Positions 7,482 through 19,319 are shown, counted from the stretch's first letter. The stretch: DNA of 64,000 nucleotides from Pusillimonas sp. T2 (GCF_002236805.1 NZ_NIQA01000004.1:1-64000); one strand, 5' to 3'. Translations and numbers: made by a program. Notes: generated from the sequence alone by a model not told the origin.

Positions 7482-9217
7482 AACGCTTCCGCTTTTACGA
7501 TAGCCCTGTCCTGAACATTCAGATGCCACTGTGGCGATCGCGTTTGGTGCTGGTGTTGATGCTGCTGGGTTTTGTGGCCCTGATCGCCAAGGCTTTGTAT
7601 TTGCAGGGCTTGTCTAATGACTTTTTGCAGAAGCAGGGCGAGCGACGCTACGAAAAGACGCTCGTGTTGCCTGCCATGCGCGGCAAGGTGTTTGATCGAA
7701 CAGGTAAGGTCGTACTGGCCTCCAGTGTGCCGGTCAAGGCGATCTGGACAGTACCTGAAGACGCCCAAAACGTGCGTCCCGAGCAGCTGGCGCAAATGGC
7801 GACATTGCTCGATATGCCGGTGGTCGACATCAAGGCTCGCCTTGCCAACGTCGACAAGAATTTTGTGTATATCAAGCGTCAGGTGGCCCCCGACGTTGCC
7901 GAGAAAATTCGTCAGCTGAAAGTCCCCGGTATCTATTTACAGGACGAAGTGCGCCGCTTTTACCCCGAGGGCGATATGACCGCCCATGTACTGGGCTTTA
8001 CAAACATCGAAGACCGCGGCATTGAAGGTATCGAGCTGACGTTCAACGATGCGCTTTCCGGGCAGCCAGGTAGCCGTCGTGTAATCAAAGACCGTTTGGG
8101 GCGTGTCGTCGAAGATGTGCAGGCAGCCGTGCCGCCCATGCATGGCAAAGACCTGTTCTTGTCGCTCGATGTTGGTCTTCAGTTCGATTTGTACTCTGCG
8201 TTGAAAAGTGCAATGCAAGAGCACAAGGCAACGGGTGCTGCGGGCGTGGTCATTGATGTGCGTACGGGTGAAATTCTGGCGCTGGCCAACTTGCCGGCGT
8301 ATAACCCGAACGATCGCGGCAGCCGCTCAGGGAACGAGTTGCGTAACCGAGCCATTGTCGATACGTTCGAGCCGGGCTCGATCATGAAGCCGTTCACCGT
8401 GGGGCTGGCGCTCGACCTGGGGCGTATTCGCACTACCACCCAATTTGATACCGGCGATGGTAAATATCGCTATCACGGTGCAACTATTTCTGACGTGTCC
8501 CGTAATGGGGTGATTGATGTGGCCGGGGTGTTGCGCCGCTCAAGCAATATCGGAATGACGATGATTTCCGAGAAGCTAAGCTCGCAAGAAATGTGGACCA
8601 AGTTCACGCAATTGGGCTTTGGGCGCGCGCCGGACGCAAATTTTCCGGGTGTTGCCGCAGGTCGGTTACGTCCCTGGGAGCGCTGGCGCCCGATCGAACG
8701 GGCCACCATGTCCTACGGATATGGTCTGTCGGTGTCGTTACTTCAAATTGCGCATGCTTACAGCGCATTTGCTCGTAATGGCGATATGGTTTCAATGACC
8801 CTTTTGCGTCGTCAGGGCAAGCAGCCCACCAGTGTTCAGGTATTTACCCCTGAAACTGCTAAATCGGTTCGAGCCATGCTCGAGGCAGCAGCCGGCCCCG
8901 ATGGGGCGAAACTGGCGCAGGTGCAAGGCTACCGTGTGGCGGGCAAAAGCGGCACGGCGCGCAAAATTGTGAACGGCAAGTACAGCACCAAGCAGTACCG
9001 CAGCTCGTTTGTCGGTTTTGCGCCGGTTTCAAATCCGCGCATTGTGGTGGCGATTTCTATCGATGAGCCGCAGTCGGGTGTTTATTACGGTGGGCGTGTT
9101 GCCGCACCGGTGTTTGCTAATGTAGTGGCCAGCAACTTGCGTCGTATGGGGGTGCAGCCCGATGCACCGATCGATTCCTTGGTAGCGGTAGGCCCGAAAG
9201 AAGGAGCCGCCCGATGA
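7478..9217 (+). CDS. ftsI: Septal peptidoglycan transpeptidase FtsI (PBP3)
   Basis: FtsI is a class B penicillin-binding protein that crosslinks septal peptidoglycan together with FtsW. The 579 residues comprise a short cytoplasmic tail, a membrane anchor (about 22-42), a pedestal domain, and the transpeptidase domain with all three active-site motifs in order: S301-I-M-K304 (nucleophile Ser301), S355-S-N357 and K490-S-G-T493. Length and spacing match PBP3 enzymes. Translationally coupled to ftsL and murEF through ATGA overlaps. Confidence 0.97.
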   Translation: MKRFRFYDSPVLNIQMPLWRSRLVLVLMLLGFVALIAKALYLQGLSNDFLQKQGERRYEKTLVLPAMRGKVFDRTGKVVLASSVPVKAIWTVPEDAQNVRPEQLAQMATLLDMPVVDIKARLANVDKNFVYIKRQVAPDVAEKIRQLKVPGIYLQDEVRRFYPEGDMTAHVLGFTNIEDRGIEGIELTFNDALSGQPGSRRVIKDRLGRVVEDVQAAVPPMHGKDLFLSLDVGLQFDLYSALKSAMQEHKATGAAGVVIDVRTGEILALANLPAYNPNDRGSRSGNELRNRAIVDTFEPGSIMKPFTVGLALDLGRIRTTTQFDTGDGKYRYHGATISDVSRNGVIDVAGVLRRSSNIGMTMISEKLSSQEMWTKFTQLGFGRAPDANFPGVAAGRLRPWERWRPIERATMSYGYGLSVSLLQIAHAYSAFARNGDMVSMTLLRRQGKQPTSVQVFTPETAKSVRAMLEAAAGPDGAKLAQVQGYRVAGKSGTARKIVNGKYSTKQYRSSFVGFAPVSNPRIVVAISIDEPQSGVYYGGRVAAPVFANVVASNLRRMGVQPDAPIDSLVAVGPKEGAAR

Positions 9218-12006
9218 TCGCCCAGGATCTCGTCAAACAACTCAAGTCTATTGCCGGCGACCAGGCACATCTTTGCCTCGATTCGCGTCAGGTAGGCGCA
9301 GGCGATATTTTCTTTGCCTGCCCGGGTCGTGCTTCCGACGGGCGCCAATTCGTGAGTCAGGCCGTCCAGGCAGGTGCGGCCGCCATTGTCGTTGCCGATG
9401 TGTCCAGCGACGCCTATGCCGGCTACAAGGTCCCAGTCATTACAGTGCCTGACGTGCAAGATATGCTGGGGCAGATCGGCCACGAATGGTACGGGCAAGC
9501 GTCTGCTGCGCTGACGGTTGTCGCAGTGACCGGTACCAATGGAAAGACCTCAACGGTTCAGTGGTTGGCCCAAGCCTTAAATGCCGAGGGTGTAGCTTGC
9601 GGCACGATTGGCACATTGGGCGTGGTGTTGCCCGATGGCACCAATTTGGGGGCCACGCTGACGACGCCTGATGTCTTGTCCGTCCATCGCTGCCTCGCGG
9701 CGTTGCGCGACGCTGGCGCTCGCGTTGTGGCAATTGAGGCCTCGTCGATTGGGCTCGAGCAAGGCCGATTGCAGTCGGTTTGCATCGAAATTGCGGCCTT
9801 TACGAATTTGTCTCATGACCACCTCGATTACCACGGTACCGTCCAAGCCTACGCCGCGGCCAAGCAGCAGCTTTTCGCCTGGCCCGGTTTGCGCACTGCC
9901 GTTATTAACGCCGACGATGCTGTAGGCAGGCAGTTTGCCCAGTCGTGCCGGGCGCCGCAAATTGAGACCTACTCAATTGAAGGGGATGTCGCTGCAAGCC
10001 TGCGTGCCACTGATATACAGACGGGTTCGCACGGGGTGATTTTCAATCTGGCGCTGGCGCATGGCGTTGCCCAGATCATGACGCGTTTGGTGGGTCGACA
10101 TAATATTTCGAACTTGCTGTTGGTGGCTGGCGTTTTGCAGGCGCTCGGCTGGCAGCTGTCAAAAATTGCCCGGGTGTTGGGGCAGCTTAAATCCGTTGAA
10201 GGTCGTTTGCAGTTGGTCGAGCCACATAACTGTGGGGCGCCCGAGATGGCTTTGCCCATGGTGGTTGTCGACTACGCACATACGCCCGACGCTTTAACAC
10301 GCGCGCTGGATGCGCTTCGCGATGTCGCGAAAACGCGTTCAGGCAAACTTGTCGTGGTGTTCGGTTGCGGTGGCGACCGTGACCGTGCCAAGCGTCCTAT
10401 GATGGGCGACATTGCCGAGCGACTGGCCGATCACGTCATCCTGACCAGCGACAATCCGCGCACCGAGTTGCCCGGGCAAATTCTCGAGGCGATTGCATCG
10501 GGTATGCGGGATCGGCCTGTCATTATTGCCGATCGGGCCGATGCCATTTTGTCGGCAGTCTGGCAGGCGAACGCAGCCGATGTTGTCTTGTTGGCAGGTA
10601 AGGGCCATGAAACTTATCAAGAAATTGATGGTGTCAGGTTGCCGTTCGATGACCGGGAGTGGGCGCAGGCGGCCTTGGCATTGCTGCAGGGAGTCTCAGT
10701 TTCGACTGACTCGCGCGCTATCGAACCCGGGCAGCTTTTCGTAGCGCTTAAAGGCGAGACCTTTGACGCACATGATTATCTGGACCAGGTTGCGCGGGCG
10801 GGTGCCTGCGCGGCAATTGTCGCTGTTCGCCGGGCTGACCTTGCCATACCGCAGATTGTGCTGGGCGACACTCATGCGGCGCTTACGCGCCTGGGCCGTG
10901 GCTGGCGTCGTCGCTTTAACTTGCCTGCAATTGCGGTTACCGGCAGTAATGGCAAAACCACGACCAAAGAAATGGTCGCCTCGATTCTACGGGCCTGGGT
11001 GGGTAATGACGATGCGCTGGCAACGTCGGGTAACTACAACAATGACATTGGCGTACCTTTAACGCTCTTGCGTTTGCGTGCCAATCATAAGGCTGCCGTT
11101 TTCGAGTTGGGGATGAACCATCCGGGCGAGATTGCGCATCTGGCCGAATTAGCCCAGGCGGACGTGGCGCTGGTCAACAATGCACAACGAGAACACCAAG
11201 AGTTCATGCATACGGTCGAAGCTGTTGCGCGTGAAAACGGTGCGGTGATTCAGGCGTTGCCGGCTGATGGCGTAGCCGTTTTTCCGGGCGATGACGCGTA
11301 CAGCGCCTTATGGTCGGAGTTTGCCGGTCAGCGCCGCAGCTTGCAGTTTGGCTTGGCCGATACCTTTGAGGTCTACGCTGACCATATTCATGCCGAGCCG
11401 GCTGGAACGCGGTTTACCTTGCACACGCCGGGCGGTACGGCGACGGTCCAGCTGTCGGCGCCGGGTCGCCATAATTTGAGTAATGCTTTGGCAGCTGCAG
11501 CATGTGCTGTTGCGGCCGGTGCAGGGCTTGATGCGATAGTAGAGGGCTTGCAAGCGTTCAATCCGGTCAAAGGACGTATGCAACCCCATCTGCTACTCGA
11601 TGGTCATCAGCTTATCGACGACAGTTACAACGCGAACCCCGACTCGGTGCGTGCCGCCATTGATGTGCTTGCCAGTTTGAAGGGGGGCAAGGTGCTCGTC
11701 TTGGGTGGAATGGCCGAGGTCGGCGAGAACGGACCCGCAATGCATGCTGAAGTTGGCGCATATGCACGGTCGCAAGGTATTGAGCATTTGCTGACACTGG
11801 GTGGTGCCGCACGTGACTGTGCTACTGCGTTCGGGTCGGGTGCAGAAACGTTCGACAACGTCGACGACTTGGTCTCACGTTTGGTGGCGCTGACGCCGGC
11901 GCATGTGCTGGTCAAGGGGTCGCGCAGCAGCCGCATGGAGCGGGTTGTTCAGGCATTTCAAAAACAAAAAGTATCTGTAAACGAGGGATCTGATCATGCT
12001 GCTTGA
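9214..12006 (+). CDS. murEF: Bifunctional MurE-MurF: UDP-MurNAc-tripeptide synthetase fused to tripeptide-D-Ala-D-Ala ligase
   Basis: One 930-residue chain carries two consecutive peptidoglycan ligases. Residues 1 to about 490 are MurE: ATP loop VTGTNGKTS near 107, then YAHTPDAL, and DNPR (about 415), the motif tied to meso-diaminopimelate as substrate. From about 494 MurF begins directly at [19 protein letters not shown]. Its ATP loop is [12 protein letters not shown], with [13 protein letters not shown] and DSYNANPDS further on. There is almost no linker, and the first dozen or so residues of a free MurF appear to be missing. No stop or frameshift lies between the halves. MurE-MurF fusions are known in Bordetella and relatives. 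It overlaps mraY by 11 bases. Confidence 0.96.
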   Translation: MIAQDLVKQLKSIAGDQAHLCLDSRQVGAGDIFFACPGRASDGRQFVSQAVQAGAAAIVVADVSSDAYAGYKVPVITVPDVQDMLGQIGHEWYGQASAALTVVAVTGTNGKTSTVQWLAQALNAEGVACGTIGTLGVVLPDGTNLGATLTTPDVLSVHRCLAALRDAGARVVAIEASSIGLEQGRLQSVCIEIAAFTNLSHDHLDYHGTVQAYAAAKQQLFAWPGLRTAVINADDAVGRQFAQSCRAPQIETYSIEGDVAASLRATDIQTGSHGVIFNLALAHGVAQIMTRLVGRHNISNLLLVAGVLQALGWQLSKIARVLGQLKSVEGRLQLVEPHNCGAPEMALPMVVVDYAHTPDALTRALDALRDVAKTRSGKLVVVFGCGGDRDRAKRPMMGDIAERLADHVILTSDNPRTELPGQILEAIASGMRDRPVIIADRADAILSAVWQANAADVVLLAGKGHETYQEIDGVRLPFDDREWAQAALALLQGVSVSTDSRAIEPGQLFVALKGETFDAHDYLDQVARAGACAAIVAVRRADLAIPQIVLGDTHAALTRLGRGWRRRFNLPAIAVTGSNGKTTTKEMVASILRAWVGNDDALATSGNYNNDIGVPLTLLRLRANHKAAVFELGMNHPGEIAHLAELAQADVALVNNAQREHQEFMHTVEAVARENGAVIQALPADGVAVFPGDDAYSALWSEFAGQRRSLQFGLADTFEVYADHIHAEPAGTRFTLHTPGGTATVQLSAPGRHNLSNALAAAACAVAAGAGLDAIVEGLQAFNPVKGRMQPHLLLDGHQLIDDSYNANPDSVRAAIDVLASLKGGKVLVLGGMAEVGENGPAMHAEVGAYARSQGIEHLLTLGGAARDCATAFGSGAETFDNVDDLVSRLVALTPAHVLVKGSRSSRMERVVQAFQKQKVSVNEGSDHAA

Positions 12007-13171
12007 GCTTGCACGCTGGTTGTCCGAGTCGCCGCACTTCCGTGCCCTTGGTGTTTTCGAATACATCACTCTGCGTGCCTTGTTGGCTTGCGCCACGGCC
12101 TTGTTGATCGGCCTTGTCGCCGGGCCGGCAGTAATTCGCAAACTTACCGCACTGAAAATCGGGCAGGCCGTCCGTAGTTATGGGCCCGAAACCCATCTGG
12201 TTAAGACAGGCACCCCCACCATGGGCGGCGCCTTGATTCTGATTTCAATCGCTGTCAGTACCTTGTTATGGGCCGACTGGACGAACCGTTTTGTATGGGT
12301 CGTGCTGTTGGTGACTTTCGGCTTTGGCTGGATAGGTTGGGCGGACGACTATAAAAAGGTCGTGCATCGCGACCCCGAGGGCATGTCGTCGCGCCAGAAG
12401 TTTTTTTGGCAGGCGCTGATTGGCATCGTTGCTGCCGTCTATCTTGCCTTTGCGGTGTCGGCGCCGGCCAATGCAGAGCTTTGGCCGCTGTTTCGCGATT
12501 GGGTGGCGAGCGGGTTTACCATGTCTTTGCCCACGCGCGCTGACTTGATCGTGCCGTTTTTCAAGAGCGTAAGTTATCCGCTGGGCGTATTCGGCTTTGT
12601 GGCGCTGACCTGGTTCGTGATCGTGGGGTCGAGTAACGCGGTCAATCTGACTGACGGCCTAGACGGCCTGGCCATCATGCCCACCGTCATGGTTGGAAGC
12701 GCGCTGGGTATTTTCGCGTATGTCGTGGGTCGCGTCGACTATTCCAAGTATTTGCTTTTCCCTTATATTCCGGGCGCTTCAGAGCTCATGGTATTGTGCG
12801 CGGCCATTGCCGGTGCCGGTCTGGCGTTTTTGTGGTTCAACACGTATCCGGCCCAAGTTTTTATGGGTGATGTCGGTGCGTTGGCGCTTGGCGGTGCGTT
12901 AGGCACAATCGCCGTTATCGTGCGTCAAGAAATCGTACTGTTCATTATGGGTGGCGTCTTCGTCGTCGAAACGTTGTCGGTCATGATTCAGGTCACGTAT
13001 TTCAAGTACACCAAACGAAAGTACGGACAAGGGCGACGAGTATTTCGAATGGCGCCGTTGCACCATCACTTTGAGGTCGGCGGCTGGAAAGAAACCCAGG
13101 TGGTCGTTCGGTTCTGGATCATCAGCATGATGCTGGTGCTGATCGGTTTAGCTACTTTGAAGTTACGTTGA
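11996..13171 (+). CDS. mraY: Phospho-N-acetylmuramoyl-pentapeptide transferase MraY
   Basis: MraY makes lipid I by transferring phospho-MurNAc-pentapeptide to undecaprenyl phosphate in the inner membrane. The protein has 391 residues and about ten membrane helices. Recognisable motifs are KTGTPTMGG (about 64-72), WADDYKKV with the catalytic-site aspartates (about 114-121), [10 protein letters not shown] (about 217-226) and the HHHFE loop (about 350). These fit the length and order of the family. The ATG overlaps the end of murEF. Confidence 0.97.
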   Translation: MLLELARWLSESPHFRALGVFEYITLRALLACATALLIGLVAGPAVIRKLTALKIGQAVRSYGPETHLVKTGTPTMGGALILISIAVSTLLWADWTNRFVWVVLLVTFGFGWIGWADDYKKVVHRDPEGMSSRQKFFWQALIGIVAAVYLAFAVSAPANAELWPLFRDWVASGFTMSLPTRADLIVPFFKSVSYPLGVFGFVALTWFVIVGSSNAVNLTDGLDGLAIMPTVMVGSALGIFAYVVGRVDYSKYLLFPYIPGASELMVLCAAIAGAGLAFLWFNTYPAQVFMGDVGALALGGALGTIAVIVRQEIVLFIMGGVFVVETLSVMIQVTYFKYTKRKYGQGRRVFRMAPLHHHFEVGGWKETQVVVRFWIISMMLVLIGLATLKLR

Positions 13172-13175
13172 GCTC

Positions 13176-14702
13176 ATGAGCGAATTCGATTTTCCCTCCA
13201 TCCCTGTCGAACAGCCAACGCTTGTGCTTGGCCTGGGCGAAACAGGTATGGCCGCAGCACGCTGGTGCGCCCGTCATGGTGCGCCGTTGCGTGTGCTCGA
13301 TACGCGCGAGAGTCCTAAAGGCCTCGATGCATTCAAGACAGCCCTGTCAGGGTACGCTGTTGAGTATCAACTGGGCGTCAATGCGCTGGTCCCTGCGGCG
13401 CTAGAGGGTGTTGCACAAATTGTTGTCAGCCCCGGCCTTTCGCCGCTCGCCGAGCCGGTGTGCGGGTTTCTTAAGGCCGCACGCGAGGCCGGTATCGAGG
13501 TGCTGGGCGAGATCGAGTTGTTTGCGCGCGCGTTGGCAGACATGCGCGGGCAAGGTTATGCACCCAAGGTATTGGCGGTCACTGGCACCAATGGGAAAAC
13601 GACGGTTACGGCCATGACACGCCATTTGTTGGCGGGTTGCGGTATCAGTACGCGTGCTGCCGGCAATATCAGTCCGGCCGCATTGACCGCCCTGATGGAC
13701 GCCATGGACAACGACGCGTTGCCTCAGGCCTGGGTTCTGGAGTTGTCGAGCTTTCAGCTGGAAACCACCCATTCATTGGCGCTTGATGCTGCGGTAGTGC
13801 TCAACGTGACACAAGATCATCTGGATTGGCACGGATCGATGCAAGCCTATGCTGATGCCAAGGCACGCTTGTTGAGCATGGCGAGTGTGGCCGTGATCAA
13901 CCGTGATGACCCTGCTGTGTCCCAGATGGTAGGTGCATTGGAAGATGTGGCAGTACGGTCTTTTGGCCGCGCCACGCCGACGTTGACCGGTGATTTCGGG
14001 TTGTCGTCTGATCATGGTGTCAACTGGTTGTGTGTGGCTGAAGCGGCTGACTTCGATGCGCCATCGGCGCCGCGACGTCGCAAACAAACAGAGCAGCAAC
14101 GACGCGAGGTTGGCCGTCTCAGTCGCCTGATGCCTGTTGATGCATTAAAGATTCGTGGCATGCACAATGCCCTGAATGCCCTAGCTGCGCTGGCGCTGGC
14201 GCGCGAAGCAGGGTTAGGTTGGGCGCCGTTGTTGCACGCATTGCGCGATTATGCCGGCGAGCCTAATCGCACCGAATTTGTTCGTACTGTGGCTGGCGTA
14301 GATTTCATTAACGACAGCAAGGGCACAAATGTCGGCGCAACGGTTGCCGCCCTCGAAGGCCTGGGGCAAAACGTAGTGTTGATTGCCGGCGGTCTTGGCA
14401 AAGGCCAAGATTTTTCTGTGTTGGCGCCGGTTGTGCGCGCCTACGCGGCCGGGGTTGTGCTTATTGGCCAAGACGCCGCGCGTATCGAGCAGGCATTGGC
14501 AGACACTGGCGTGCCCGTGGTACATGCGGCAACCATGGACGATGCAGTCAGGCAGGCCATGCTGTTGGCCAAAGCAGGGCAGGCCGTGCTGTTGTCACCG
14601 GCATGCGCCAGTATGGATATGTTCAACGATTACGCGCATCGGGCGCGTGTGTATATTGACGCGGTCAACGAGCTGGCTATGGATCACGGAGAGGTGGTAT
14701 GA
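13176..14702 (+). CDS. murD: UDP-N-acetylmuramoyl-L-alanine--D-glutamate ligase MurD
   Basis: MurD adds D-Glu to UDP-MurNAc-L-Ala. At 508 residues it is longer than E. coli MurD (about 438). Much of the excess is a basic insertion near residues 290-320 (PRRRKQTEQQRREVGRLSR). The ATP loop is [13 protein letters not shown] (about 135), followed by ELSSFQLE, the carbamylated-lysine region (HGSMQAYADAK) and NDSKGTNVGAT. The segment that reads GLPHR in E. coli MurD is GEPNR here, so the usual histidine is asparagine. It lies between mraY (4-base gap) and ftsW (ATGA overlap). Confidence 0.96.
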   Translation: MSEFDFPSIPVEQPTLVLGLGETGMAAARWCARHGAPLRVLDTRESPKGLDAFKTALSGYAVEYQLGVNALVPAALEGVAQIVVSPGLSPLAEPVCGFLKAAREAGIEVLGEIELFARALADMRGQGYAPKVLAVTGTNGKTTVTAMTRHLLAGCGISTRAAGNISPAALTALMDAMDNDALPQAWVLELSSFQLETTHSLALDAAVVLNVTQDHLDWHGSMQAYADAKARLLSMASVAVINRDDPAVSQMVGALEDVAVRSFGRATPTLTGDFGLSSDHGVNWLCVAEAADFDAPSAPRRRKQTEQQRREVGRLSRLMPVDALKIRGMHNALNALAALALAREAGLGWAPLLHALRDYAGEPNRTEFVRTVAGVDFINDSKGTNVGATVAALEGLGQNVVLIAGGLGKGQDFSVLAPVVRAYAAGVVLIGQDAARIEQALADTGVPVVHAATMDDAVRQAMLLAKAGQAVLLSPACASMDMFNDYAHRARVYIDAVNELAMDHGEVV

Positions 14703-15892
14703 GCTTGTTCGCCGACCTGACATCCGGTATCAACTCGGTCAAGCCGGGGCGCACCAGTATGCCCAGCTTCGACTTTAGTGTTTTGGCTGTCACGCTGGCG
14801 CTGGTGTTGTTCGGCTTGTTAATGGTGTATTCGGCTTCGATTGCGCTGGCCGACGGGCCACGTTATGCCAACTACGGTCGCTATTACTTTGTCGTGCGTC
14901 ATGGCTTGTTCCTGGCCGTCGGGCTTGTGGCTGCCGTCATGGCCTTTAGTATTCCACTCCGGGTTTGGGAAAAAATCGCTATTCCGCTTTTCCTGGTGTG
15001 TTTGTTTTTGTTGTTGGTCGTCCTGATTCCCGGCATTGGGCGGGAAGTGAACGGGGCGCGTCGCTGGCTACCGCTTGGGCCGATTAATTTTCAGCCGTCC
15101 GAACTGATGAAGGTGGCTATTTGTTTGTTTGCGGCGTCTTATACCGTGCGTAAGCAGGCACATATGCAAAGCTTCCTGCGGGGGTTCATGCCTATGGCGG
15201 CGGCATTGGCCATGGTCGGCATGGTGCTGCTCCTCGAACCAGACCTTGGTGCGTTCATCGTCATTGTGGCCATTGCCGTGGGTGTGTTGTTTATTGGCGG
15301 GCTGAACGGCAGACTGTTTTCGGCCTTGCTAGGCATTCTATTGACCAGCTTCCTGATGCTGATATGGCTTGCGCCGTGGCGTCGCGAGCGTTTGTTCGCT
15401 TATCTCGACCCCTGGAATCCTGACAATATGTATGGCAGTGCTTATCAACTTTCGCACTCCCTGATCGCGTTGGGGCGGGGCGAGTGGTTTGGCGTGGGTT
15501 TGGGCGCCAGTGTTGAAAAGCTCCATTATCTGCCCGAAGCGCATACTGACTTTATCGTGGCTGTTATTGGCGAAGAGCTTGGCTTTGTGGGTGTCTTGTG
15601 CCTGATTCTCGGCTTTGCCTATGTGATCTGGCGGGCCTTCGATATTGGCCGTCAGGCCATCGCCATTGAGCGTGTCTTTAATGGTCTGGTCGCGCAGGGC
15701 GTGGCAATGTGGTTTGGTATTCAGTCGTTTATCAATATTGGCGTTTGCGTGGGTTTGTTGCCCACGAAGGGGCTTACCTTGCCGCTCGTCAGTTACGGGG
15801 GCTCGGGTATTGTGATGAATATGGTGGCGGTTGCGATATTGCTGCGCGTCGACTACGAAAACCGAAACCTGATGAGAGGTAAACGGACATGA
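14699..15892 (+). CDS. ftsW: Septal peptidoglycan glycosyltransferase FtsW
   Basis: FtsW is a SEDS-family polymerase that builds septal glycan strands with FtsI. The protein has 397 residues and ten predicted membrane helices after a cytoplasmic N-terminus of about 25 residues. Family motifs include [22 protein letters not shown] (about 110-132), LLEPDLGAF in the middle, and the C-terminal [17 protein letters not shown] (about 355-372). It is distinguished from RodA by its place between murD and murG. Both junctions are ATGA overlaps. Confidence 0.97.
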   Translation: MSLFADLTSGINSVKPGRTSMPSFDFSVLAVTLALVLFGLLMVYSASIALADGPRYANYGRYYFVVRHGLFLAVGLVAAVMAFSIPLRVWEKIAIPLFLVCLFLLLVVLIPGIGREVNGARRWLPLGPINFQPSELMKVAICLFAASYTVRKQAHMQSFLRGFMPMAAALAMVGMVLLLEPDLGAFIVIVAIAVGVLFIGGLNGRLFSALLGILLTSFLMLIWLAPWRRERLFAYLDPWNPDNMYGSAYQLSHSLIALGRGEWFGVGLGASVEKLHYLPEAHTDFIVAVIGEELGFVGVLCLILGFAYVIWRAFDIGRQAIAIERVFNGLVAQGVAMWFGIQSFINIGVCVGLLPTKGLTLPLVSYGGSGIVMNMVAVAILLRVDYENRNLMRGKRT

Positions 15893-16962
15893 CGGCGCGT
15901 ACGTTAATGATCATGGCGGGTGGTACAGGCGGGCACATCATGCCCGGTTTGGCGGTTGCCCACGAAATGCAGTTGCGCGGCTGGCGCGTCGTTTGGCTGG
16001 GTCACCCTGAGCGCATGGAGGGTCGTTTGGTGCCTGCGCATGGGCTGGCGCTCGAGCCGTTGCGTTTTGCTGGTGTACGAGGCAAAGGGCTCAAGGCACT
16101 GGTGACATTGCCATTCAGTTTGCTTCGGGCTAGCTTGCAAGCCCGGTCTGCGCTCCTGCAGGTCAAGCCCGATGTGGTGCTTGGTATGGGCGGCTATGTC
16201 GCGTTCCCCGGCGGTTTGGCCGCTTGGTTAAAGCGCATCCCTATGGTCATACACGAACAAAATGCGGTGGCCGGCACGGCTAATCGTTGGTTAGCCAAAA
16301 TGGCTGACAAAGTATTGGTCGGCTTTCCCGGTGCGCTGCCTGGCGCCCTAATGGTCGGTAACCCGGTTCGCGCTGAATTAATGCAAATAGATGCCGCTGA
16401 TCAGCGTTATGGCCGCCGAGAAGGGCCGTTGCGGCTATTGGTGGTGGGTGGGAGCCTAGGGGCTAAAGCCTTGAACGAAACATTGCCAGAAGCGTTGGCT
16501 TTGTTGGCTCCAGATCAACGGCCTATTGTCGTGCACCAAACCGGCGAGCAGCATCTTGATGCCGTAAGACAAGCTTATGCGAGCGCGGGTGTTGACGCAC
16601 AGTGTCACGCATTTATTACCGATATGAAAGCGGCGCTTGCCGATGCCGACTTGCTGGTGTGCCGGGCCGGCGCAATGACGGTGGCCGAGGTCGCTGCCGT
16701 TGGCGTGGCTGCGTTGTTTGTACCATTGCCGCATGCCATTGACGATCATCAAACGGCTAACGCCCGCTACCTTAGCGAGTGTCACGGGGGGTGGTTGCAG
16801 CCTCAGTCCGAGCTGACACCGCAATGGTTGTCCAGCTGGTTGCAGCAGCGTTCGCGCGCCGAGCTGGCCGGCATTGCGCGCCATGCTCATGAGCATGCCA
16901 GTCTGAACGCGACTCAGGCGATTGCGGACGCATGCGAGTTAGCCGCCGGGAGGGGCGCATGA
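15889..16962 (+). CDS. murG: UDP-GlcNAc:lipid I N-acetylglucosaminyltransferase MurG
   Basis: MurG converts lipid I to lipid II at the cytoplasmic membrane face. At 357 residues it is a GT-B fold enzyme of normal length. The N-terminal glycine-rich loop [16 protein letters not shown] (about 9-24), [25 protein letters not shown] and the donor-binding [22 protein letters not shown] (around 265) are all present. The stop codon overlaps the murC ATG (ATGA at 16959-16962). Confidence 0.97.
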   Translation: MTARTLMIMAGGTGGHIMPGLAVAHEMQLRGWRVVWLGHPERMEGRLVPAHGLALEPLRFAGVRGKGLKALVTLPFSLLRASLQARSALLQVKPDVVLGMGGYVAFPGGLAAWLKRIPMVIHEQNAVAGTANRWLAKMADKVLVGFPGALPGALMVGNPVRAELMQIDAADQRYGRREGPLRLLVVGGSLGAKALNETLPEALALLAPDQRPIVVHQTGEQHLDAVRQAYASAGVDAQCHAFITDMKAALADADLLVCRAGAMTVAEVAAVGVAALFVPLPHAIDDHQTANARYLSECHGGWLQPQSELTPQWLSSWLQQRSRAELAGIARHAHEHASLNATQAIADACELAAGRGA

Positions 16963-18365
16963 AACATAGAATTCAAAGTATCCATTTTGTCGGTATTGGT
17001 GGCTCCGGGATGAGCGGCATTGCCGAGGTTTTGCTGAACCTGGGTTACGCCATCAGCGGCTCCGACATTCAGGCGTCTGCCGTCACGCGACGTTTGGAAC
17101 AGTTGGGGGCGAAAGTAACGATTGGTCATCATGCCGACAATATCAAGGGCGTGGGGGCTTTGGTGACCTCCACCGCCGTATCGGGCGATAACCCTGAAGT
17201 GCTTGCCGCCCGTGCCGCCCACATACCGGTTGTACCGCGCGCCCTGATGCTGGCCGAACTCATGCGGCTCAAACGCGGTATTGCAGTTGCCGGAACCCAC
17301 GGTAAAACCACGACAACCAGTCTGGTGGCCAGTGTGCTTGCCGGGGGTGGGTTGGACCCAACCTTTGTGATCGGCGGGCGGTTGACGTCGGCCGGCGCGA
17401 ATGCCCGCTTGGGTCAGGGTGAATTCATCGTTGTTGAAGCCGATGAATCGGATGCGTCGTTTCTGAACCTGCTGCCGGTGATGGGCATCATCACTAATAT
17501 CGACGTCGACCACATGGATACCTACGGCCATGATGTCGCCCGGCTGAAAAGCGCGTTCATAGAATTCACGCAGCGCTTGCCGTTTTACGGCAGCGCCATT
17601 GTGTGTGGTGATGATGCTTACGTCCGCGAGATTATTCCCTTCATTTCGCGGCCCGTAACAACTTACGGTTTTGGTGAAGACGTTCTGGTCCGCGCTGTGA
17701 ATGTGCGTCCTGAAGGCACGACGATGTGCTTTGACGTTGTTCGCAAATCTGTTGACGGCCAATTGCCCTTGTTGTCGGTGCGCCTGAATTTACCAGGTCG
17801 TCATAATGTGCTGAACGCCTTGGCAGCGATAGCCGTTGCCACTGAGTTGGGTGTCGAAGACGCAGAAATTGCCCGAGCGCTGGCCGAATTCAACGGCGTT
17901 GGTCGCCGGTTTACCCAAGTGGGTGATTTTGCGGTGCCTCAGGCGCACGGTGGTGGCAAATTTACCCTGGTTGACGATTATGGTCATCACCCGGTCGAAA
18001 TGGCCGCGACATTGTCGGCTGCGCGCGGCGCCTGGCCCGACCGCCGAATCGTTCTGGCCTTCCAGCCACATCGTTACACCCGAACCCGCGATTGCTTCGA
18101 AGATTTCGTCAGGGTGCTCAGTCAGGCCGATGCGGTATTGCTTACCGAGGTCTATCCGGCGGGCGAAGCGCCGTTGGTTGCTGCCGATGGCCGCGCCTTG
18201 ACCAGGGCCGTGCGGGTGGCCGGAAAGGTTGAGCCCTTGTTTATAGAGAGCGTGGCAGATCTGCCGCAAGCCATTGTTGATTTTGCACGCGATGGCGATG
18301 TTGTGATTGTTATGGGTGCCGGTTCGATCAGTAAAGTTCCGGCACAGTTAGGAGATTTGGTATGA
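16959..18365 (+). CDS. murC: UDP-N-acetylmuramate--L-alanine ligase MurC
   Basis: MurC commits UDP-MurNAc to peptide assembly by adding L-Ala. The chosen start gives 468 residues with the Rossmann loop [17 protein letters not shown] at the N-terminus, ATP loop [10 protein letters not shown] (about 112-121), the acidic EADESDASF and the arginine pair in GVGRRF. An upstream in-frame ATG at 16932 lies inside murG. ATG 16959 is preferred because it forms an ATGA overlap with the murG stop and has GGGAGGGG before it. It overlaps ddl in the same way. Confidence 0.96.
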   Translation: MKHRIQSIHFVGIGGSGMSGIAEVLLNLGYAISGSDIQASAVTRRLEQLGAKVTIGHHADNIKGVGALVTSTAVSGDNPEVLAARAAHIPVVPRALMLAELMRLKRGIAVAGTHGKTTTTSLVASVLAGGGLDPTFVIGGRLTSAGANARLGQGEFIVVEADESDASFLNLLPVMGIITNIDVDHMDTYGHDVARLKSAFIEFTQRLPFYGSAIVCGDDAYVREIIPFISRPVTTYGFGEDVLVRAVNVRPEGTTMCFDVVRKSVDGQLPLLSVRLNLPGRHNVLNALAAIAVATELGVEDAEIARALAEFNGVGRRFTQVGDFAVPQAHGGGKFTLVDDYGHHPVEMAATLSAARGAWPDRRIVLAFQPHRYTRTRDCFEDFVRVLSQADAVLLTEVYPAGEAPLVAADGRALTRAVRVAGKVEPLFIESVADLPQAIVDFARDGDVVIVMGAGSISKVPAQLGDLV

Positions 18366-19309
18366 CCAAGGCTTACGGACGCGTTGGCGTGTTGTATGGC
18401 GGTTCTTCGGCCGAGCGCGAAGTGTCATTGATGTCCGGTGAGGGTGTGTGCTCAGCCTTGCGTAGCGCCGGCGTTGATGCACACTTGTTCGATACCGGCA
18501 CACGTAGTCTGCAAGAGCTTGTTGTTGCTGGTTTCGATCGGGTGTTTATTGCGTTGCATGGCCGCTATGGTGAAGATGGCACGGTGCAGGGCATGCTGGA
18601 GCTGATGGGCGTGCCTTACACCGGAAGCGGTGTGCTGGCCTCCAGCCTGGCCATGGACAAGATCATGACCAAAAAAATCTGGATCAACGTCGGGCTGCCA
18701 ACGCCCGGGTATGCGGTCGTCCAGCACGAAGACGAGCTCGAAGCGGCCGGACGCGAAGTCGGTTACCCCCTGATGGTCAAGCCGCCCCACGAAGGGTCTA
18801 CGCTGGGTATCACTAAAGTGAGCGACGAAAGTGAGCTGTTGGCCGCGTATAGGTTGGCCGCCCGTTTTGATGACGAGGTCTTGCTGGAAGCTTTTGTGCA
18901 GGGCCGCGAACTGACAGTGCCAGTGCTGGGTAAAGGGCGCGAGGTTCGCGCGCTGCCGGCGATCGAGATCATTGCGCCTGGCGGCAACTACGATTACGAG
19001 CACAAATACGTCTCTAACGACACCCGTTACGAATGTCCGGCGCCCGTCGAGAAAAAGACAACCGTCGAACTGATCCGGTTGGCAGAGCAAGCCTATACCG
19101 CGCTGGGTTGTGAAGGTTGGGGGCGTGCCGATTTTATGCTCGATGCGCAGGGGCAGCCCTGGTTGCTCGAAATGAATACATCGCCTGGCATGACTAGCCA
19201 TTCTTTGGTACCCATGGGGGCCAAAGCGGCGGGCATGACATACGCCGAATTATGTCTGGCTATCCTTGATACGGCGTCGTGCAAAGTGCGCGCACCCGAA
19301 AACGCATAA
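18362..19309 (+). CDS. ddl: D-alanine--D-alanine ligase
   Basis: Ddl joins two D-alanines for the pentapeptide terminus, using an ATP-grasp fold. The 315 residues fit DdlB-type enzymes. Visible elements are [17 protein letters not shown] at the N-terminus, [28 protein letters not shown], the lysine-bearing VKPPHEGS and the metal-binding [13 protein letters not shown] (about 275-287). It follows murC with an ATGA overlap and precedes ftsQ by 10 bases, as in the classic dcw order. Confidence 0.96.
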   Translation: MTKAYGRVGVLYGGSSAEREVSLMSGEGVCSALRSAGVDAHLFDTGTRSLQELVVAGFDRVFIALHGRYGEDGTVQGMLELMGVPYTGSGVLASSLAMDKIMTKKIWINVGLPTPGYAVVQHEDELEAAGREVGYPLMVKPPHEGSTLGITKVSDESELLAAYRLAARFDDEVLLEAFVQGRELTVPVLGKGREVRALPAIEIIAPGGNYDYEHKYVSNDTRYECPAPVEKKTTVELIRLAEQAYTALGCEGWGRADFMLDAQGQPWLLEMNTSPGMTSHSLVPMGAKAAGMTYAELCLAILDTASCKVRAPENA

Positions 19310-19319
19310 GGACCTGAAC

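Noticed and set aside
16914-17762. Open frame of 282 codons antisense to murC
   Set aside because: It overlaps essential ligase coding sequence entirely and shows no recognisable motif.
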